A stretch of DNA of 64,000 nt from Theocolax elegans (GCA_026168455.1 CM047426.1:69536916-69600915), one strand, 5' to 3'; shown: positions 43,922-59,142, numbered from the stretch's first letter. The notes: a model not told the origin generated them from the sequence alone. A program made the numbers and translations.

Positions 43922-46900
43922 ACCAAATTAAGTTATTTGAGCTTTTTTTTAAAAATATATCTGCCCAATCTACTCGGTTTTCTTTTAAAATTTGGTTTCA
44001 ATGCATATCTTTACTTATTTCCGAGTTATAAGCAATCAAAATTAATGCTTTTTTCAGCGAGATTTTTTGTTATTTGCTCATATCTATCATAAAAAAGGGC
44101 ATTGGAATTAAAACCCTGATTTTCTTCATATTTTTATAGTAGAAATCTAGGTTGTGGACTCTCCTTCCTCCTCCAGTTTCAATAAGTATTAAAATAGCTA
44201 TAGGATTGTTATTAATATAATTAAGAGTAAATAGAAAATATGTAAACTCCATTAAAATTTTCTGGAACATTGTAAGAAATTTTTATTTCGTAACTAAATA
44301 AAATTTGAAAATTAATTTTTTTTGGTATAAAATCAGAAAAAGTTAGATTATATATGCCTATTTTTAAGAACACAAGTAGAAAAATACACAAAAATATCTT
44401 AAAAAATTTGTCTACATTTTTAATTTTTTATTAAATATTAATTTTAACACCGTTAATAACAATCAATAAAATTATATATATAAATTTATCTCTTTTTTTA
44501 AAATAATTTTAATCTTAATTATTGTAAGTACGATAGCAATGATTGGCACATTACGTAGTGATCAAAATTACACTACTTTTTCTGTTAACATTTAAAGTTC
44601 GCCAGCCTTAAAACCTTTTTATTTTGCTGTAAATGTATAAAAAAGCAAATTTTTCTGAATAAGTGATTATTACTTTACATCAGTAAAATTATACAGTAAA
44701 ATTATAGAAATACTTCTAAACTCAAAATATATATTTAATATGAGTAATCTCTCATTGAATTAAGAAAATTCCCACGCATATAATGTTTAAAAGTTCCAAT
44801 AAAGAAGCGGCTAATTGTAAGATATATCAATTTAGATAATTTTCAATTAAATTTGGTGGAATTGAACTTATAACACAGTAGGTGTATAGATACAATTTTG
44901 GTAATGTTATTTTTACAATAATATGTTAGCTATTCTTTTTGTTGTTCACTTTCATAAAAATAATAATTTATATATATTCTGAACTGCAACTCCATCTATG
45001 ACAAGATGTTCATCTATAGATGACTGATGCCATACATTTTAAATACCACGGTAATTGTTAAAGTAAAAATTAGTCTAATTGAATTTATACTGAAATAAAT
45101 TAATTATTTCACTATTAAATATAGACATTCAGTCTAATCAATAAAACATATAACTTTCAATAAGATTTTATGTGATGGATATACCCAGATATTTCCATTT
45201 ATACTTCTAAATCGACTCTACCCTCATTATAGACAACCTTTTTAAAAATATTGTACACTTCAATAAAAGCTACACATATATTCTTATCGCGTTTGTTGAT
45301 TACACTACTAGAAAGAAGTAATAGACATTATTAAAGTCGTTTTATACTGCATTATTTTATAAAATAATATTACAAAATATTGGAATATAGTATACAGTAA
45401 TATGGAACTGTATTATTTCTCCTTAATATATTATAAGACTTAAATTAATAATACCTAATATATCTTAAAATATTGACATAGATTTTGCAACATTAAATAC
45501 ATAAAGTATACCAACACATGCTAAAATAAACCTTAATATTCAAATTAGTCAAAATTAACGTTCGTTTTTTTCTTAGCGATGAAATTCACTTTTTAATACG
45601 TTTTGATACGTTGTAAATTTACAAATATAAAATTTCCTATTTTTTATGAAAAGTAAGAACATAATTAATTCACATTAAAAATCACAAAGAGTAGTATTTT
45701 AAATTGAGTGCAGTTATTATTTTTCTATAGGGCACTAAAGATTGTCAGAAGTATATTTGAAATCGGGTTACTCTGTTGCCTTTTGATCTACCAACTAAGC
45801 TTTCTCTATTGTTTTTATAACTTTTGTTAAGTTTAGCTTAAACATACTTTAAAGTATTCATCTATAGCAGGAACAGGCCTACCTAAGAGTTTTAATTGCA
45901 CAAGTGAACAAAGTCATAAGTATACATTCCAATAGTTGTTGATCTGTCTGATAGAAAGCATATTATAATACTAGTTCAAATATAATTCAAGCAACTATAT
46001 ATCAAATATTATATAATTCTAATTTTATATGAAGAAATAAATCACTAAATAGCGTCAAATTCGATACGCATATAATAATAAGTAATGTTAATTACTATAT
46101 AAGTTTTCTACTATCTATTACTATTACATTTTCATAATTATTGTTATCATAAAGTATAAGTTTTGTAAGATAATAAATAATAATGTTATAAACTAAATTA
46201 ACTAAACTTTTTAATTACACAGTAACATAATCTTGGTAGAAAAAATTAAATTATTATGCTATTAAGTCGTTAAATATTCAAGAAGAAATGTTTCAGACCG
46301 CGTAATATAATATATGTGTATTTAAAATACCTAACATATAAAATCTTTCTTGGAAAGTCCACGACAAAGTATTGATTTTAAGTTAGACTTTATTTTAGAA
46401 GCATGTAAATTGACACTTTAATAAAACGATGAATTTGTACTTTAATATCATGTTAAAAATGTAAATTTAATCGAATAACTATTTTCGCAAATGATTGGAT
46501 CTCTTAATTATAGGGCTTAAAGATGTTCGAATACTGTTAAGCTATATGAGATTAAAAATTGACTAAAATTTCACGAATACTTTCTCAAAGTTTTAATCAG
46601 TTTTGCCTGAGTATTCGATCTTTCTTAAGCAATCGCCTTTTTATCGATAAATGTATTTCCATTACTTAATATATTGATGAGTTTTGACATATATTAATAG
46701 GACTATTGAAAAACTTTAAGACGCTGTTTATTTTATACATATATAGTTTTAAATAAGAAAAAATTGAATAATAAAATAAAAAAGTTGATATAATAATAAT
46801 TTTACTACTCGCTAATGACAACGTAGTACAAGGCTTTTTATGGATACAAGGTGTCACAGATACTTATTTATATCCCCTTCAATACAGATTCCTGTTTTAT

Positions 46901-47205
46901 CCCTATAATGTGATACTTGCAACATTTCATGTATTATTTAAAACAGTATTGCACGTCTTCGTTTATTAGGTTCTTTAATTTACGAAAGACAAATAGAGAA
47001 AGAAAAAATAATAAAAAATAATGTAATACGTTAACATAAGTAAATAAGGGTCAACGACGAGGAACATAAACGATTCCGCTTGAGTGACATAAAACCTTGG
47101 TTTAGTATGATTTTTATTGTCACCAACAAGTAGAGTTAAGTCACAGACAGATACGTGACATAGAAGCGAGCTAACTTGCGTGGTGGTACCATCTGACGGA
47201 GAGAT
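43922..47205. other. Long AT-rich stretch without identified genes
   Basis: About 3.3 kb with no long frame, no repeat copy elsewhere in the window that I could spot, and no RNA gene. The least repeat-like part of the window. Confidence 0.5.
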
Positions 47206-47610
47206 CACGAATTCCCGTAGCCATTTTGTTTCTGGAGGTGGCTAGAAGGTCGCCGCGGTATCGCGTCACACCCGCGCATGTCCATTGGTTCCTCCTGCGG
47301 GGCAGTCTATGTCAAGAAAACTTTGTTCCGTCCTGCTCACTCTTTTAGCTCAAAAGCGCGTCGGCTCTCTTCCTTTCCCCTACCGAGTTTAATCGATTCC
47401 CCACCAGACGAAAGTTCCTCCTCTTTACCCCACTGCGCGACGCTCAGCAACCACAGATGCACACACACGCTTGTTAAAGCCCAAAATAGCCACCGGAATA
47501 TAACGCAGCTAACGGAGGTCGCCTCCGCGACGTGCATTACTGCACACACATCACAATTCAAGGGGAGAGAAGAAGAGAGAGAATGTCATTGAACCGTCTC
47601 TGAATTCTAC
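47206..47610. other. GC-rich, CpG-bearing island
   Basis: Abrupt rise in GC with GGTCGCCGCGGTATCGCGTC near 47,250 and a CCAAT-type ATTGG at about 47,283. A plus-strand frame of 104 codons (47,278-47,592) shows no domain. The position in a long AT-rich stretch suggests a promoter or first exon. Confidence 0.4.
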
Positions 47611-47975
47611 GTTTACCTATTTTGTAATACGGATAACTTGTTTTTCATTTATTCGTATTGACATTCATAATCATCATGTTCGTCGAAATAAATATTAAAC
47701 CATGTATATTAGTACAGTAACACGACAATCACCCTGATTTTATTAATATGTATTGATGGATTACAAATTTACTATATAAATCGTCTAGATTAAAATAGTT
47801 GAATTCAATTATAAACACCATGAAAAAATGTATAGTACCTCTAATTACAATAATAGCAGATAATATATAGCTGAATATTATTACAGCTATATGAATTATG
47901 CACTGAAAAGAAAATTGAATGTGCTTTAAACGGCGAAGTTAATGCTGTTTTCGATGCGTAAGACATCCCTTACCT
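47611..47975. other. AT-rich spacer
   Basis: No gene seen. Confidence 0.45.
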
Positions 47976-47978
47976 GAT

Positions 47979-49376
47979 AAATAAATTCTGCAATTCAATC
48001 TGACATTGTTATCTGATCAATAAATAATTTTAATTCTAACTCCCTTATTTTAACTATTTCTTTTAATTTGTTTATTAATTCAATTATTTTGATCTTACAC
48101 TTTTACTTTTCATTTCTGGCCCTCTCATGTCTTACAGTAATAAATAAATAATATACTAATGATATTAATTTGTGCAAAATTAATTTCTACAAAACTAATA
48201 AAAATGGACATTTCTTTTTTATTCTTTTAAATAAAATAATACTTGCACCACCGTTGCTTAATAGGTATTACCGGTTTATATAGGTATTAATTCTGACTAT
48301 ATTAACTGATGTTACATTTTATGAATCATTACATACATCTTAGCTATTATCTTATTTTAAAATTTATAGGCCTAATATATTATGCAAAGCGACTTATGGC
48401 ATATTATTAAATAGTGTGAAGACCCACGCGTGGAAACAAGACTATATACTATGAACCAATAATTTATTATTAATAAATATATTATTTGAAGCACATGAAT
48501 TAATTGGTAAAATTATGTAGATTGTTTACATATAATTAGTTATAAGTGAAATAATAATTATTTTACAAAACTACTAACAAAAACTTGTATTTAAAAAAAC
48601 AACGTAAGACATTATACTGAGTTTACTGTTTTGGGCAACTTTATTAGATTAAAATAATGATGTCTTTTGTTTCATTGGTGATGTAGGATAATAAAATTGC
48701 CAGAAAGCATTGCTATAATTATTTATTATTACTCTTTGCAGTTTCTTCAAGGTACTATACGTTCATAAATGTACAGGAGTACATTAGTAAGTCAGAATTA
48801 ACAGATGTATGAAGCGTTTAACCATCGGTGGTGCAAGTATTATTTTATTTAAAAGAATAAAAAATAATGTCCATTTTTATTAGTTTTGTAGAAATTAATA
48901 TAGATATTAATATAGATATTAATTTTGCACAAATTAACATCATTAGAATATTATTTATTTATTACTGTAAGACATGAGAGGGCCAGAAATGAAAAGTAAA
49001 AGTGTAAGATACTATTCATAAAAAAAATCTGTATTCAGATTGGTAGAAATTTTTACATGGATCAAAATACTTGTCGATTACAGTTTGATTTCAGTGCTTC
49101 CAATTGCAGAAACTATATTTACGAAGTTTAAGTAATATACATAAAAATGTTTATTTAAAATATAAATTTATGGTACGATTCAAAATACTTGTCAATTTCA
49201 GTTTGATTTCAGTTCTTTCAATTGCACAAATTTTTTATATGAAATTTTGTAATATTTAAAAAAATGTTTAATTAAAATTAAAAGAAATAGATAAAATAAG
49301 GGAGTTAGAATTAAAATTATTTATTGATCAGATAACAATGTCAGATTGAATTGCAGAATTTATTTATCACATAACA
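47979..49376. repeat. Interrupted large foldback element
   Basis: Left arm 47,979-48,258 is mirrored by right-arm pieces 48,826-49,012 and about 49,270-49,376. Examples: CTGGCCCTCTCATGTCTTAC against GTAAGACATGAGAGGGCCAG, and GACATTGTTATCTGATCAAT against its complement at about 49,326. The right arm is split by about 260 bp containing two copies of the 126-bp repeat listed next. The inner 570 bp is unpaired AT-rich DNA. Confidence 0.8.
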
Positions 49377-50240
49377 ATTTTCAAAGTTTGATTATAGAAT
49401 AACACAATACTTGCGGGTTTTGACACCTTCTTGGAAGGTGTTTTTGATTTCAGTACTTACAATTGCAGGAAATTATTATGGAATATAAGTTACATATAAA
49501 TAAGGTGTAATTAAAATATAAATAACCCTGCTAGAAATCAGAAAATTAAAAATCGGCAAATAATATGTTATTAACTAAATAAACGTATATTATAGCTACT
49601 TCTGCTAGCTTGTTACCACTGTTAAATGAAACGCTTTTTCCTCTTTAATTCGCCCATTTCTTAGATTCAAAACAGCTAATCATTACGATATGTTCATTTA
49701 AGTCCTTGTTTCAACCCATAAAAGATCGGATTATTTGATAAAATGGACACCGAAACTATACCTATTTCCTAACTATTTAAATGACACTTTAAATAGATTT
49801 GGAAAATAAATTGGAAATATTGTAAATCTGAATGATACTTTAAAATGACTGGTTTAAATGCAGAATTAAGAGTAAATTAGTATTAGTATTCGAGTAAACG
49901 ATCCAATTTGATTAAAAATTTGGAGTTTTAAGTACATGTATGGCCAGAAGGTGAAGTGAAAATATTTGGAGGTTACGGCAATCTATTAAATGGACGAACG
50001 CAGTGGAAAAAAGCGTTTCATTTAACCTATTAACTAACTACTTTTAATTCCTAAGTTTTAGTTCACATTTCCAGCAGGGAAGTAGGGAAAATATGGGAGT
50101 TAGATTCAAAATACTTGTCGATTCCAGTTTGATTTCAGTCCTTTCAATTGCAAAAGCTTCTTATATGGAGTTTTTGTAATATAAAAAAAAGATTTAATTA
50201 AAATTCAAAGAAACAGAAAAAACATGGGAGTAATAATTTA
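49058..50240. repeat. ~110-126 bp dispersed/tandem repeat units
   Basis: The block CAGTTTGATTTCAGT-CTT-CAATTGCA recurs at about 49,080, 49,198, 50,126 and, diverged, at 49,446, each followed by AAAATGTTTAATTAAAAT-type sequence. Non-coding. Confidence 0.75.
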
Positions 50241-50460
50241 AGTTATTTATTAGATAAATTTTATTTATACAAAAAAAATTATTTTTAGCAAAAAAGTGAT
50301 ATAAGTGAACTATTAGTATTTTAATATAAGGAATAAACATTAATTATACCATATATTTGCAAACATTTATCAGTAAATAATAATACAATGTTTTTAAGAA
50401 TATTTTTAACATAATTGTTCTGTACAAATATTATTTCTTAAACACTAATAATTTTTCTAT

Positions 50461-51367
<907 letters not shown>

Positions 51368-51373
51368 AAGATT

Positions 51374-51828
51374 TTACAGCCTTATAACCCGTGTGGCGAG
51401 TCTTACGTGTCGGAGAAATTAATAGAAATAAATGTAAACTAATATAGATAATTTTAATGGACGATAGAAAAGAGTATGTTGGCCCAGGCGCGCGCGTTCA
51501 ACGACACATCGAGTTTCTGCAATTCGACACCGCGGGTATTAGATGCACTGCACTTAATTGCAGCTTGTGTTTACTTTCGTATATATTTCTTTCTGCTGGA
51601 GTTTGTGAACTACGCGTTTCGAAGACGTTGGTCTCGATTTTCAAGTGGACGGTCGACGATATGGAGAATTTGTATACATCTTACTAGGATGTGTAGCGTT
51701 TCTATACATCCTAGTAGTCGATATAATCACGCGCATACAGTCAACCACGAATTTGATTGCATTAGATGTATTTACGAATTTAGCGTGCTCCGCGCATAAG
51801 ACTCGCCGTACGGGTTAGTAGGCTGTAA
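51374..51828. mobile_element. TIR element B, copy 1 (455 bp)
   Basis: TTACAGCC-TATAACCCGT-GGCGAGTCTTA at the left and the inverted form ending GGCTGTAA at the right. The second copy at 53,088-53,536 is very similar. No transposase, so non-autonomous. Confidence 0.85.
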
Positions 51829-51981
51829 TAGTTATTTATGTACTTTGGTATATATGATACGTTAATGCGATAGTTGGGCCGCGGTCGCGAGTGCAGCGAG
51901 CGTCCAAGGCATAACTAATCCATTCACAATAACATTTTTCCTCTAATCGCGCTAACGTATCATGTATACCATAGTGCGTAA
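51829..51981. mobile_element. Short TIR element A, copy 2
   Basis: Same ends and core as copy 1 but about 25 bp shorter in the left part. Confidence 0.75.
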
Positions 51982-52156
51982 TAGTTATTTATGTACCTTG
52001 GGTGAGCCTCGCGTCATTACTGTTCGAGGCGGAAAATTTCGTGGATGGTTAGTACGTCCGCGGTCGCGAGCGCAGCGAGCGGCCAAGGATGTTACTACCA
52101 TCCACGAAATTTGAGCCGAGAACTGTAATGACGCGATGCTTACCCATGGTACGTAA
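51982..52156. mobile_element. Short TIR element A, diverged copy 3
   Basis: GTTATTTATGTACCTTGGGTGA and CGCGTCATTAC at the left are mirrored by GTAATGACGCG and TACCCATGGTACGTAA at the right. The core again has GCGAGCGCAGCGAGCG and a paired CCATCCACGAAATTT. Confidence 0.75.
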
Positions 52157-52162
52157 ACAATT

Positions 52163-53081
52163 TTTCAGCCTTATAATTCGTACATACGACTCTTTCGTTG
52201 CTCACAAAGTAATTTATTATATATTTAAAAGTAATGTAATAAACACTTTTTTAAACAATATAAATAATTATATATTATGTCAATAATTTTTAAACATTTG
52301 TATACTGACGCTTATAAAACATTTTAATTTTTTAAATTCTGCATTTAGTATCAGAGAATATTAAATATTTAGTAATTACTTATTATTAATCGTAACATTG
52401 CAGTTATTAAAGATATAGGACTCATTTTGCGTTATTATATATATATATATATGCGGAGACAGACTGACACAATCCAAAAATTTACTATAGTGTATAATAA
52501 ATTTAACTGAAGTTGTAGTAAATATTACCAGAATTGTAGTAAAAATTAATAACTTTCTAGTAAATTTTATTATACACTATAGTACATTTTTGGATTGCGT
52601 CAGTCTGTCTCCGCATTACTAGACAACATTGTAATTTTTACTTCAAATTTTTCTCCGTGTATATATATATACACACTATATTATTTCTAAAATATAATAT
52701 TCTAATATATATGTATAATATATAGTACTTTCGTATCTGAGCAATATTAAGATAACTATGATTAAAGTAACGCAAACGTTACGTTTAAACTAGTTGTGTT
52801 TACGTTTGAAAAGCCATAGATATATCTCCGATACATGTACTACGCGTTTCAAACACGTTGACTCTATACCGTTCACGCGGCAAAGGTTATATTGCTCGCC
52901 GCATATATCCTACGGAGCGCTTTACATACAGCCTCCTAGGATGTATAGACACCTTATACGTCCTAGGAGGATGTATAGAGGGCTCTCATACAAGCGAGGA
53001 GCCACTTGTATGTACGCAACGTATTTACAAGCGGAGCGCGCTCTGCACGTAAGAGTCGTTGTACGAATTAGTAGGCTGAAA
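52163..53081. mobile_element. TIR element C, related to B (919 bp)
   Basis: TTTCAGCCTTATAATTCGTAC and ACGACTCTT at the left, inverted as AAGAGTCGTTGTACGAATTA and GTAGGCTGAAA at the right. The terminus resembles element B with AAA/TTT for TAA/TTA. It contains a nested palindrome at 52,453-52,614. Confidence 0.8.
52453..52614. mobile_element. 162-bp MITE nested in element C
   Basis: GCGGAGACAGACTGACACAA at the left and TTGCGTCAGTCTGTCTCCGC at the right; pairing continues through CTATAGTGTATAATAAATTT. Flanked by AT repeats. Confidence 0.85.
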
Positions 53082-53087
53082 AAGATT

Positions 53088-53827
<740 letters not shown>

Positions 53828-53904
53828 TCATTAATTTCAAATAGTCAATAACAAACTTTATCTTTTTTATTATTCTTTCTGGCACTATGAAATAGGCTAT
53901 ATCT

Positions 53905-54310
53905 AATATATATCTCTCTATAATATATAAATATTTCGCCGCCGCCGCCGCCGCCGTGTCTAAGAATTCAGAATTCAACATATATATATATGTTTTATAT
54001 ATATATGTCATATATATGTTATATATATATATGTTATATATATATGTTATATATATATGTTATATATATATGTCATATATATATGTTATATATATATGTC
54101 ATGTATATGATATATATATATGTCATATATATATGTGTGTGTGTGCATGTTTGTATGTGTGTGTGTGTGTATTTGTGTGTGTGCGTGCGTGTGTGTGCTT
54201 GTGTGTGCGTGTGCGTGCGTGCGTGTGTGTGTGTGTACGTGTGTGTTTGTGTGTGAGTGTGTGTATGTGTGTGTGTGTGTGTGTGTGAGTGTGTGTGTGT
54301 GTGATCATAC
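53905..54310. repeat. Inverted copy of the 1.7-2.9 kb microsatellite unit
   Basis: CTCTATAATATATAAATATT, (CCG)n, AATTCAGAATTCAAC, ATATGTTATAT runs and a (TG)n tract occur in the mirrored order of the left array. It begins about 90 bp upstream of the KRR1 ATG. Confidence 0.85.
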
Positions 54311-54590
54311 ACTTTTCCAAATATCCATATGTGATATATACAATGGGTTAAAAATTAAATACATTAATTATTGCATTTTTAAGATAATTCATAACTTTTT
54401 ACAGAACTGAAGGCCATAAAAATGCTACAGACTATTTGAAAGGTATTGCTCCAAGCTTTCTTTCAAACTTTTGGATAAAAAATCAATTGTAGCGCACTTA
54501 CACTTTTTTTAAGTTGAATATTGGGATGTATTTTATATAAAATTTACATTGAAATTAGAAATTCTAACCCAGAAGTGTGTGTGTGTATGT
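54311..54590. repeat. Piece of the CACGTGAAGTGG foldback family interior
   Basis: AACTGAAGGCCATAAAAATGC and GGTATTGCTCCAAGCTTTC match interior sequence at 360-420 and near 58,700. No termini. Confidence 0.65.
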
Positions 54591-55530
54591 GTGTGCGTGT
54601 GTGTGTGTACGTGTTATTTGTTTTTCAAGAATAGATAATATATGTATTTTTTCCGTGCGCAAAAAAAAGTGAATATAACTTGAAAGAATGTGTATTAGTT
54701 TACTTATTCCTGATAAAACTCATAAAATAAAAACGGACCTAAAATTTAATGTAATGTTTTTAAAAATATGCACAATTTTACGAAGATAAAATAAATATTA
54801 ATCAAGTATAACATACACTTTTCCAAATATCTATATGTGAAATATACAATAAATTAAAAATTAATACATTAATTATTGCATTTTTAAGATAATTCTATTA
54901 TAAACAGTAATGGCAAAAGAAAATTCAAATTTTAACAGAGGCAATATAAAATACGAATTACATTTCAAAAGTTTTTCGAAAATTATTATTTTAGTAGTTT
55001 TTAATTTAAATATTATTCAAATCAAATTTAAAAATTGTTTGGAGATTACGTATATTTATATAAAACAATATTTTAAATAAACAAGTATGTATTATTAGAT
55101 ACAAAAGGTTATTTAAGGAATGCCTTTGTTTATAATAATTAAAATAAATATATGGGCTCTGTAACTAAAGGGAAAAATAAATTGGATATAATTATGGATT
55201 AAAACGCAAATTTTGAAAGCGGGTGCAAATTACGATTTACGGGAGAAATGGAAGAAACAGGTTTTTATTTATATACCGCTAAAATGTTATAAATAATTCT
55301 TTAAAGCTAATACAAAAATTAATTTAATTAAGGAGAAAGTTTTATTACTCTTAAAGCATAAAATATTAATGACATGTAGAACTCTTGGCGATGACTTAAA
55401 TAAATTAATTTTAGGAGGTAAAGTTCTATTAAATCCGTTTCAAATAATCTAAAATTTTAATAGGTTTTTACTAAATACTACAATGAAGTATATGCACTTT
55501 ACTATTTTTGGTAAGTTAATTGTTCATTAC
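54591..55530. repeat. Repeat unit R, second copy
   Basis: Starts with a GT microsatellite and the CTTGAAAGAATGTG junction, then 800 bp matching the inverse of 820-1,680. It also matches 56,825-57,790 in the same direction. Confidence 0.75.
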
Positions 55531-55536
55531 CATATA

Positions 55537-56743
55537 TATGGGCTATTTCACATCAGTAGTACGATGAAAATTTGAAATCACTCCAAATTTTGTGAACAGA
55601 CTGGAAATATCTTCCAGAAGATAGAAAAAAAATTTGAGGTGTTAAAAATAATTTGCCTAAGAGTTATTCCACCATGAAAAATGGAAATTTTTCAATTTTT
55701 TAGAGAAATTATTATTTTCAAAGCTATTTATCTCAAAATCTATTGATTTTTTTAAAAATACATTATAAACAACTTTTGTTCAAAATAATCTTTAGAACTT
55801 ATCTACTTGGGTTACAATTCCTGATTTTAAAATCTCGAAGAGATAGAACGCCCGGAAATATTGAATATCAAAACAGGCGACCACGCCACAATCGATTTTG
55901 ATCTAACACCGCTCAAAAGATCACATTTTTTGAACACACAAACACCAAATTTTTTTAAAAATTTAAATGGGTAATACCATGTTAATTTTTGTGAATTTTT
56001 TGTCTTTCTTTAAATTATCATAACTTTTTACGGAATTGAAGGTCATAAAAAGCTACAGACTATTTGAAAGGTATTGCTCCAAGCTTTCTTTTAGACCTTT
56101 GGATAAAAAAATCAATTGCGGCGAACTTACACTTTTTTAAGTTGAATATTGACATGTAGTTTATGTAACATTGACCTTAAGATTAGAAATTCTAACCCAG
56201 AAGGATAAATTCTACACATAATTAGCAACGAATATTTGTATAGTAAAAGTTGATAGATTTTGAGTTAAATAGCGATAAACCCAGGCATAACTTACAACAG
56301 CGGTCTTGGCCGATAAGCTAACCCAAGCCATTCGAAAGCTCGCGAAAAATGTGAACTTTCGAGAGGTGTTAGATTAAAATCGATTATGGTGTGGTAGCCG
56401 TTTTTGGATATTCAATATGTCCGGGTGTTCTATCTCTTCGAGATTTTAAAATTAAGAAATGTAACCAGGGTAGATAAGTTCTAAAGATTAATTTAAACAA
56501 AAGTTGTTTGTAATGTTTTTTCAAAAAAATCAACAGAATTTGAGATAAATGGCTTTAAAAATAGAAATTTTTCTAATAAATTAAAAAATTTCCACTTTTC
56601 ATGGTCGAATAACTCTTAAGCAAATTATTTTTAACATTTAAATTTTTTTTGTATGTTCTGGAAGATGTTTCCAGCCTGTTCTCAAATTTTGGAGTGATTT
56701 AAAATTTTCATCGTACCACTTGACGTGAGATAGACCATATATA
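55537..56743. repeat. Large foldback element, third subfamily
   Basis: TATTTCACATCAGTAGTACG at the left and CGTACCACTTGACGTGAGAT at the right. Arms 55,540-55,933 and 56,345-56,743 are mirror copies (CTGGAAATATCTTCC, CATGAAAAATGG, ATCTCGAAGAGATAGAAC). The middle 56,000-56,280 is interior sequence of the 58.1-kb subfamily, so the element is chimeric. Confidence 0.8.
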
Positions 56744-57790
56744 TGTATACATATGTATGTATGTATGTGGGTGTGTGTGCGTGCGGCGTAATATTTATAT
56801 AATATATATATATATATTTTAAAATTGTTTTTTCAAGAATACATAATATATGTATTTTTTCCGTGCGCAAAAAAAAGTTGTGAACATAACTTGAAAGAAT
56901 GTGTATTTGTCTACTCATTCTTCATAAAACTCATAAAATTTTTAAACGTATACCCAATAATAATAACGGATCTAAAATGCAATGTAATGCTTTAAATACA
57001 GATGCAAAATTGTTTGAAGATTAAATAAATATTAATCAAGTATAACATACACTTTTCCAAATATCTATATGTGAAATATACAATAAGTTAAAAATTAAAT
57101 ATATTAATTATTGCATTTTTAAGATAATTCTATTATAAACAGTATAGGCAAAAGAAAATTCAAATTTTAACAGTGGCAATATAAAATACGAATTACATTT
57201 GAATAGATTTTCAAAAACTATTAATTTAGGAGCATTTAATTTAAATATTTTTTAAATTAATATTTCAAAATTGTATGGATATATAAGTGTGTAGATAATT
57301 TATATTTATATAACACAATATTTTAAATAAACAAGTATGTATTTATTAGAAATAGAAGGATATTTAAGAAATGAATTTGTTTATAATAATCAAAATAAAT
57401 ATTTGGGCTCTGCATAGTAAAAATAAATTGGATATAATTATGGATTAAAACGCAAATTTTGAAATAGAGTGCAAATTACGAATCACGGGAGAAATGGAAG
57501 AAACAGGTTTTTATTTATATAGCGCTAAAATTTTATAAATAATTCTTTAAAAATAATACAAAAATTAATTTAATGAAGAAGAAAGTTTTATTACTATTAA
57601 AGTACAAAATATTAATGACATAGAACTTTTGGCGATGATCGTTCGTCATTAAATAAATTAATTTTAGAAGGTGAATTTCTATTTATAACGGTTTAAAATA
57701 ATCCAAAATGTTAATAAGGTTGTTAACTAAAATACTACAATTTAGTAGGTATATGTACTTTACTATTTTTGGTAAGTTAATTTTTCATTA
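56744..57790. repeat. Microsatellite junction and repeat unit R, third copy
   Basis: TATG/GTGTGTG tract to about 56,815, then a block matching the inverse of 1-170, then 56,930-57,790 parallel to 54,700-55,530 with moderate divergence. Confidence 0.7.
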
Positions 57791-58124
57791 TCATTTATAA
57801 TTATTAAAATATAAATTTAAGCTTTATAAGAATTCATATAGTTTAATATTTACAGTTAACATTTAATATGTCTATTTTTTTATTATTTTTATTCTGATTT
57901 CATTACACTAAATTTTGGTAAACTTTTATTTATAAATTATAATAACTATAGCAATACCTCCAAGGTGTTGTATGAATCTGTTTAATTTTTAAGGTGTCCA
58001 TGGTAGTGAAAAAATAATACAATTTAAAACATTATTTTAAATAAATTAATTACGAAAAACCTTTTTCGAAATTAAAAATAGGGGGTTGGCGCGCGAAGCG
58101 CGCAGGGGGGCGAAGCCCCCCTAG
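57791..58124 (+). mobile_element. Possible Helitron-type 3' end
   Basis: AT-rich DNA ending in two GC-rich hairpins, GCGCGC-gaa-GCGCGC (58,089-58,103) and GGGGGGC-gaa-GCCCCCC (58,105-58,121), followed by TAG|T, i.e. a CTAG end next to T. Helitrons end in a hairpin plus CTRR and insert between A and T. The hairpin overlaps the CTAG, which is closer than usual. No 5' TC end was located. Confidence 0.4.
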
Positions 58125-58145
58125 TATATATATATATATATATAT

Positions 58146-59142
58146 GGGGTATTCCACGTGAAGTGGTCCGATCAAAATTTTAAAATGCCCCAAATTTTGG
58201 GTACACATTGCAAATGTTTTTCAGAATACAGAAAAAAATTTTTAGGTACTGGAATTTATTAGTTCAAAAGTTATTCTAACCTCAAAAAGTGAACTTTTTC
58301 CAGTTTTTTTCAACACCAGCTGGGTTCATCGCTATTTAACTCAAAATCTATCAACTTTTACTATAGAACATTATATGTAACATTCGTTGCTAATTATGTC
58401 TAGAATTTATCCTTCTGGGTTAGAATTTCCAATCTCAAGGTTAATGACAAATAAACTACATGTCAACATTCAACTTAAAAAAAAACTAACTTCGCCACAA
58501 TTGATTTTTTTATCCATAAGTCTAAAATAAAGCTTGGAGCAATACCTTTCAAATAGTCTGTAGCATTTTTATGGCCTTCAATTCTGTAAAAAGTTATGAT
58601 AATTTAAAAAAACACGAAAATTCTTTAAAAATTTAAATGGGAATTACCATGTTAATTTTTGTGAATTTTTCTCTTTCTTTAAATTATCATAACTTTTTAC
58701 AGAATTGAAGGTCATAAAAATGCTACAGACCATTTGAAAGGTATTGCTCCAAGCTTTCTTTTAGACTTTTGCATAAAAAAATCAATTGTGGCGCACTTGC
58801 ACTTTTTTCAAGTTGAATATTGACATGTAGTTTATATAACATTCACCTTGAAATTAGAAATTCTAACCGAGAAGAATAAATTCTAGACACAAATAGCAAC
58901 AAATGTGACATATAATGTTCTATAGTAAAAGTTGATAGATTTTGAGTTAAATAGTGGTGAACCCAGCTGGCGTTGAAAAAAACTTGGAAAAATTCACTTT
59001 TTGAGGTTAGAATAACTTATGAGCAAATAAATTCCAGTATCTAAAAATTTTTTTCTGTATTCTGAAAAACATTTGCAATGTGTACCCAAAATTTGGTGCA
59101 TTTTAAAATTTTGTTCGGACCACTTCGTGTGGAATATCCCAT
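58146..59142. repeat. Foldback element, full-length palindrome
   Basis: GGGGTATTCCACGTGAAGTGG on the left and CCACTTCGTGTGGAATATCCC on the right, with near-identical inverted arms (about 490 bp) meeting near 58,640 (AATGGGAATTACCATGTT). Flanked by (TA)n on both sides. Confidence 0.9.
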
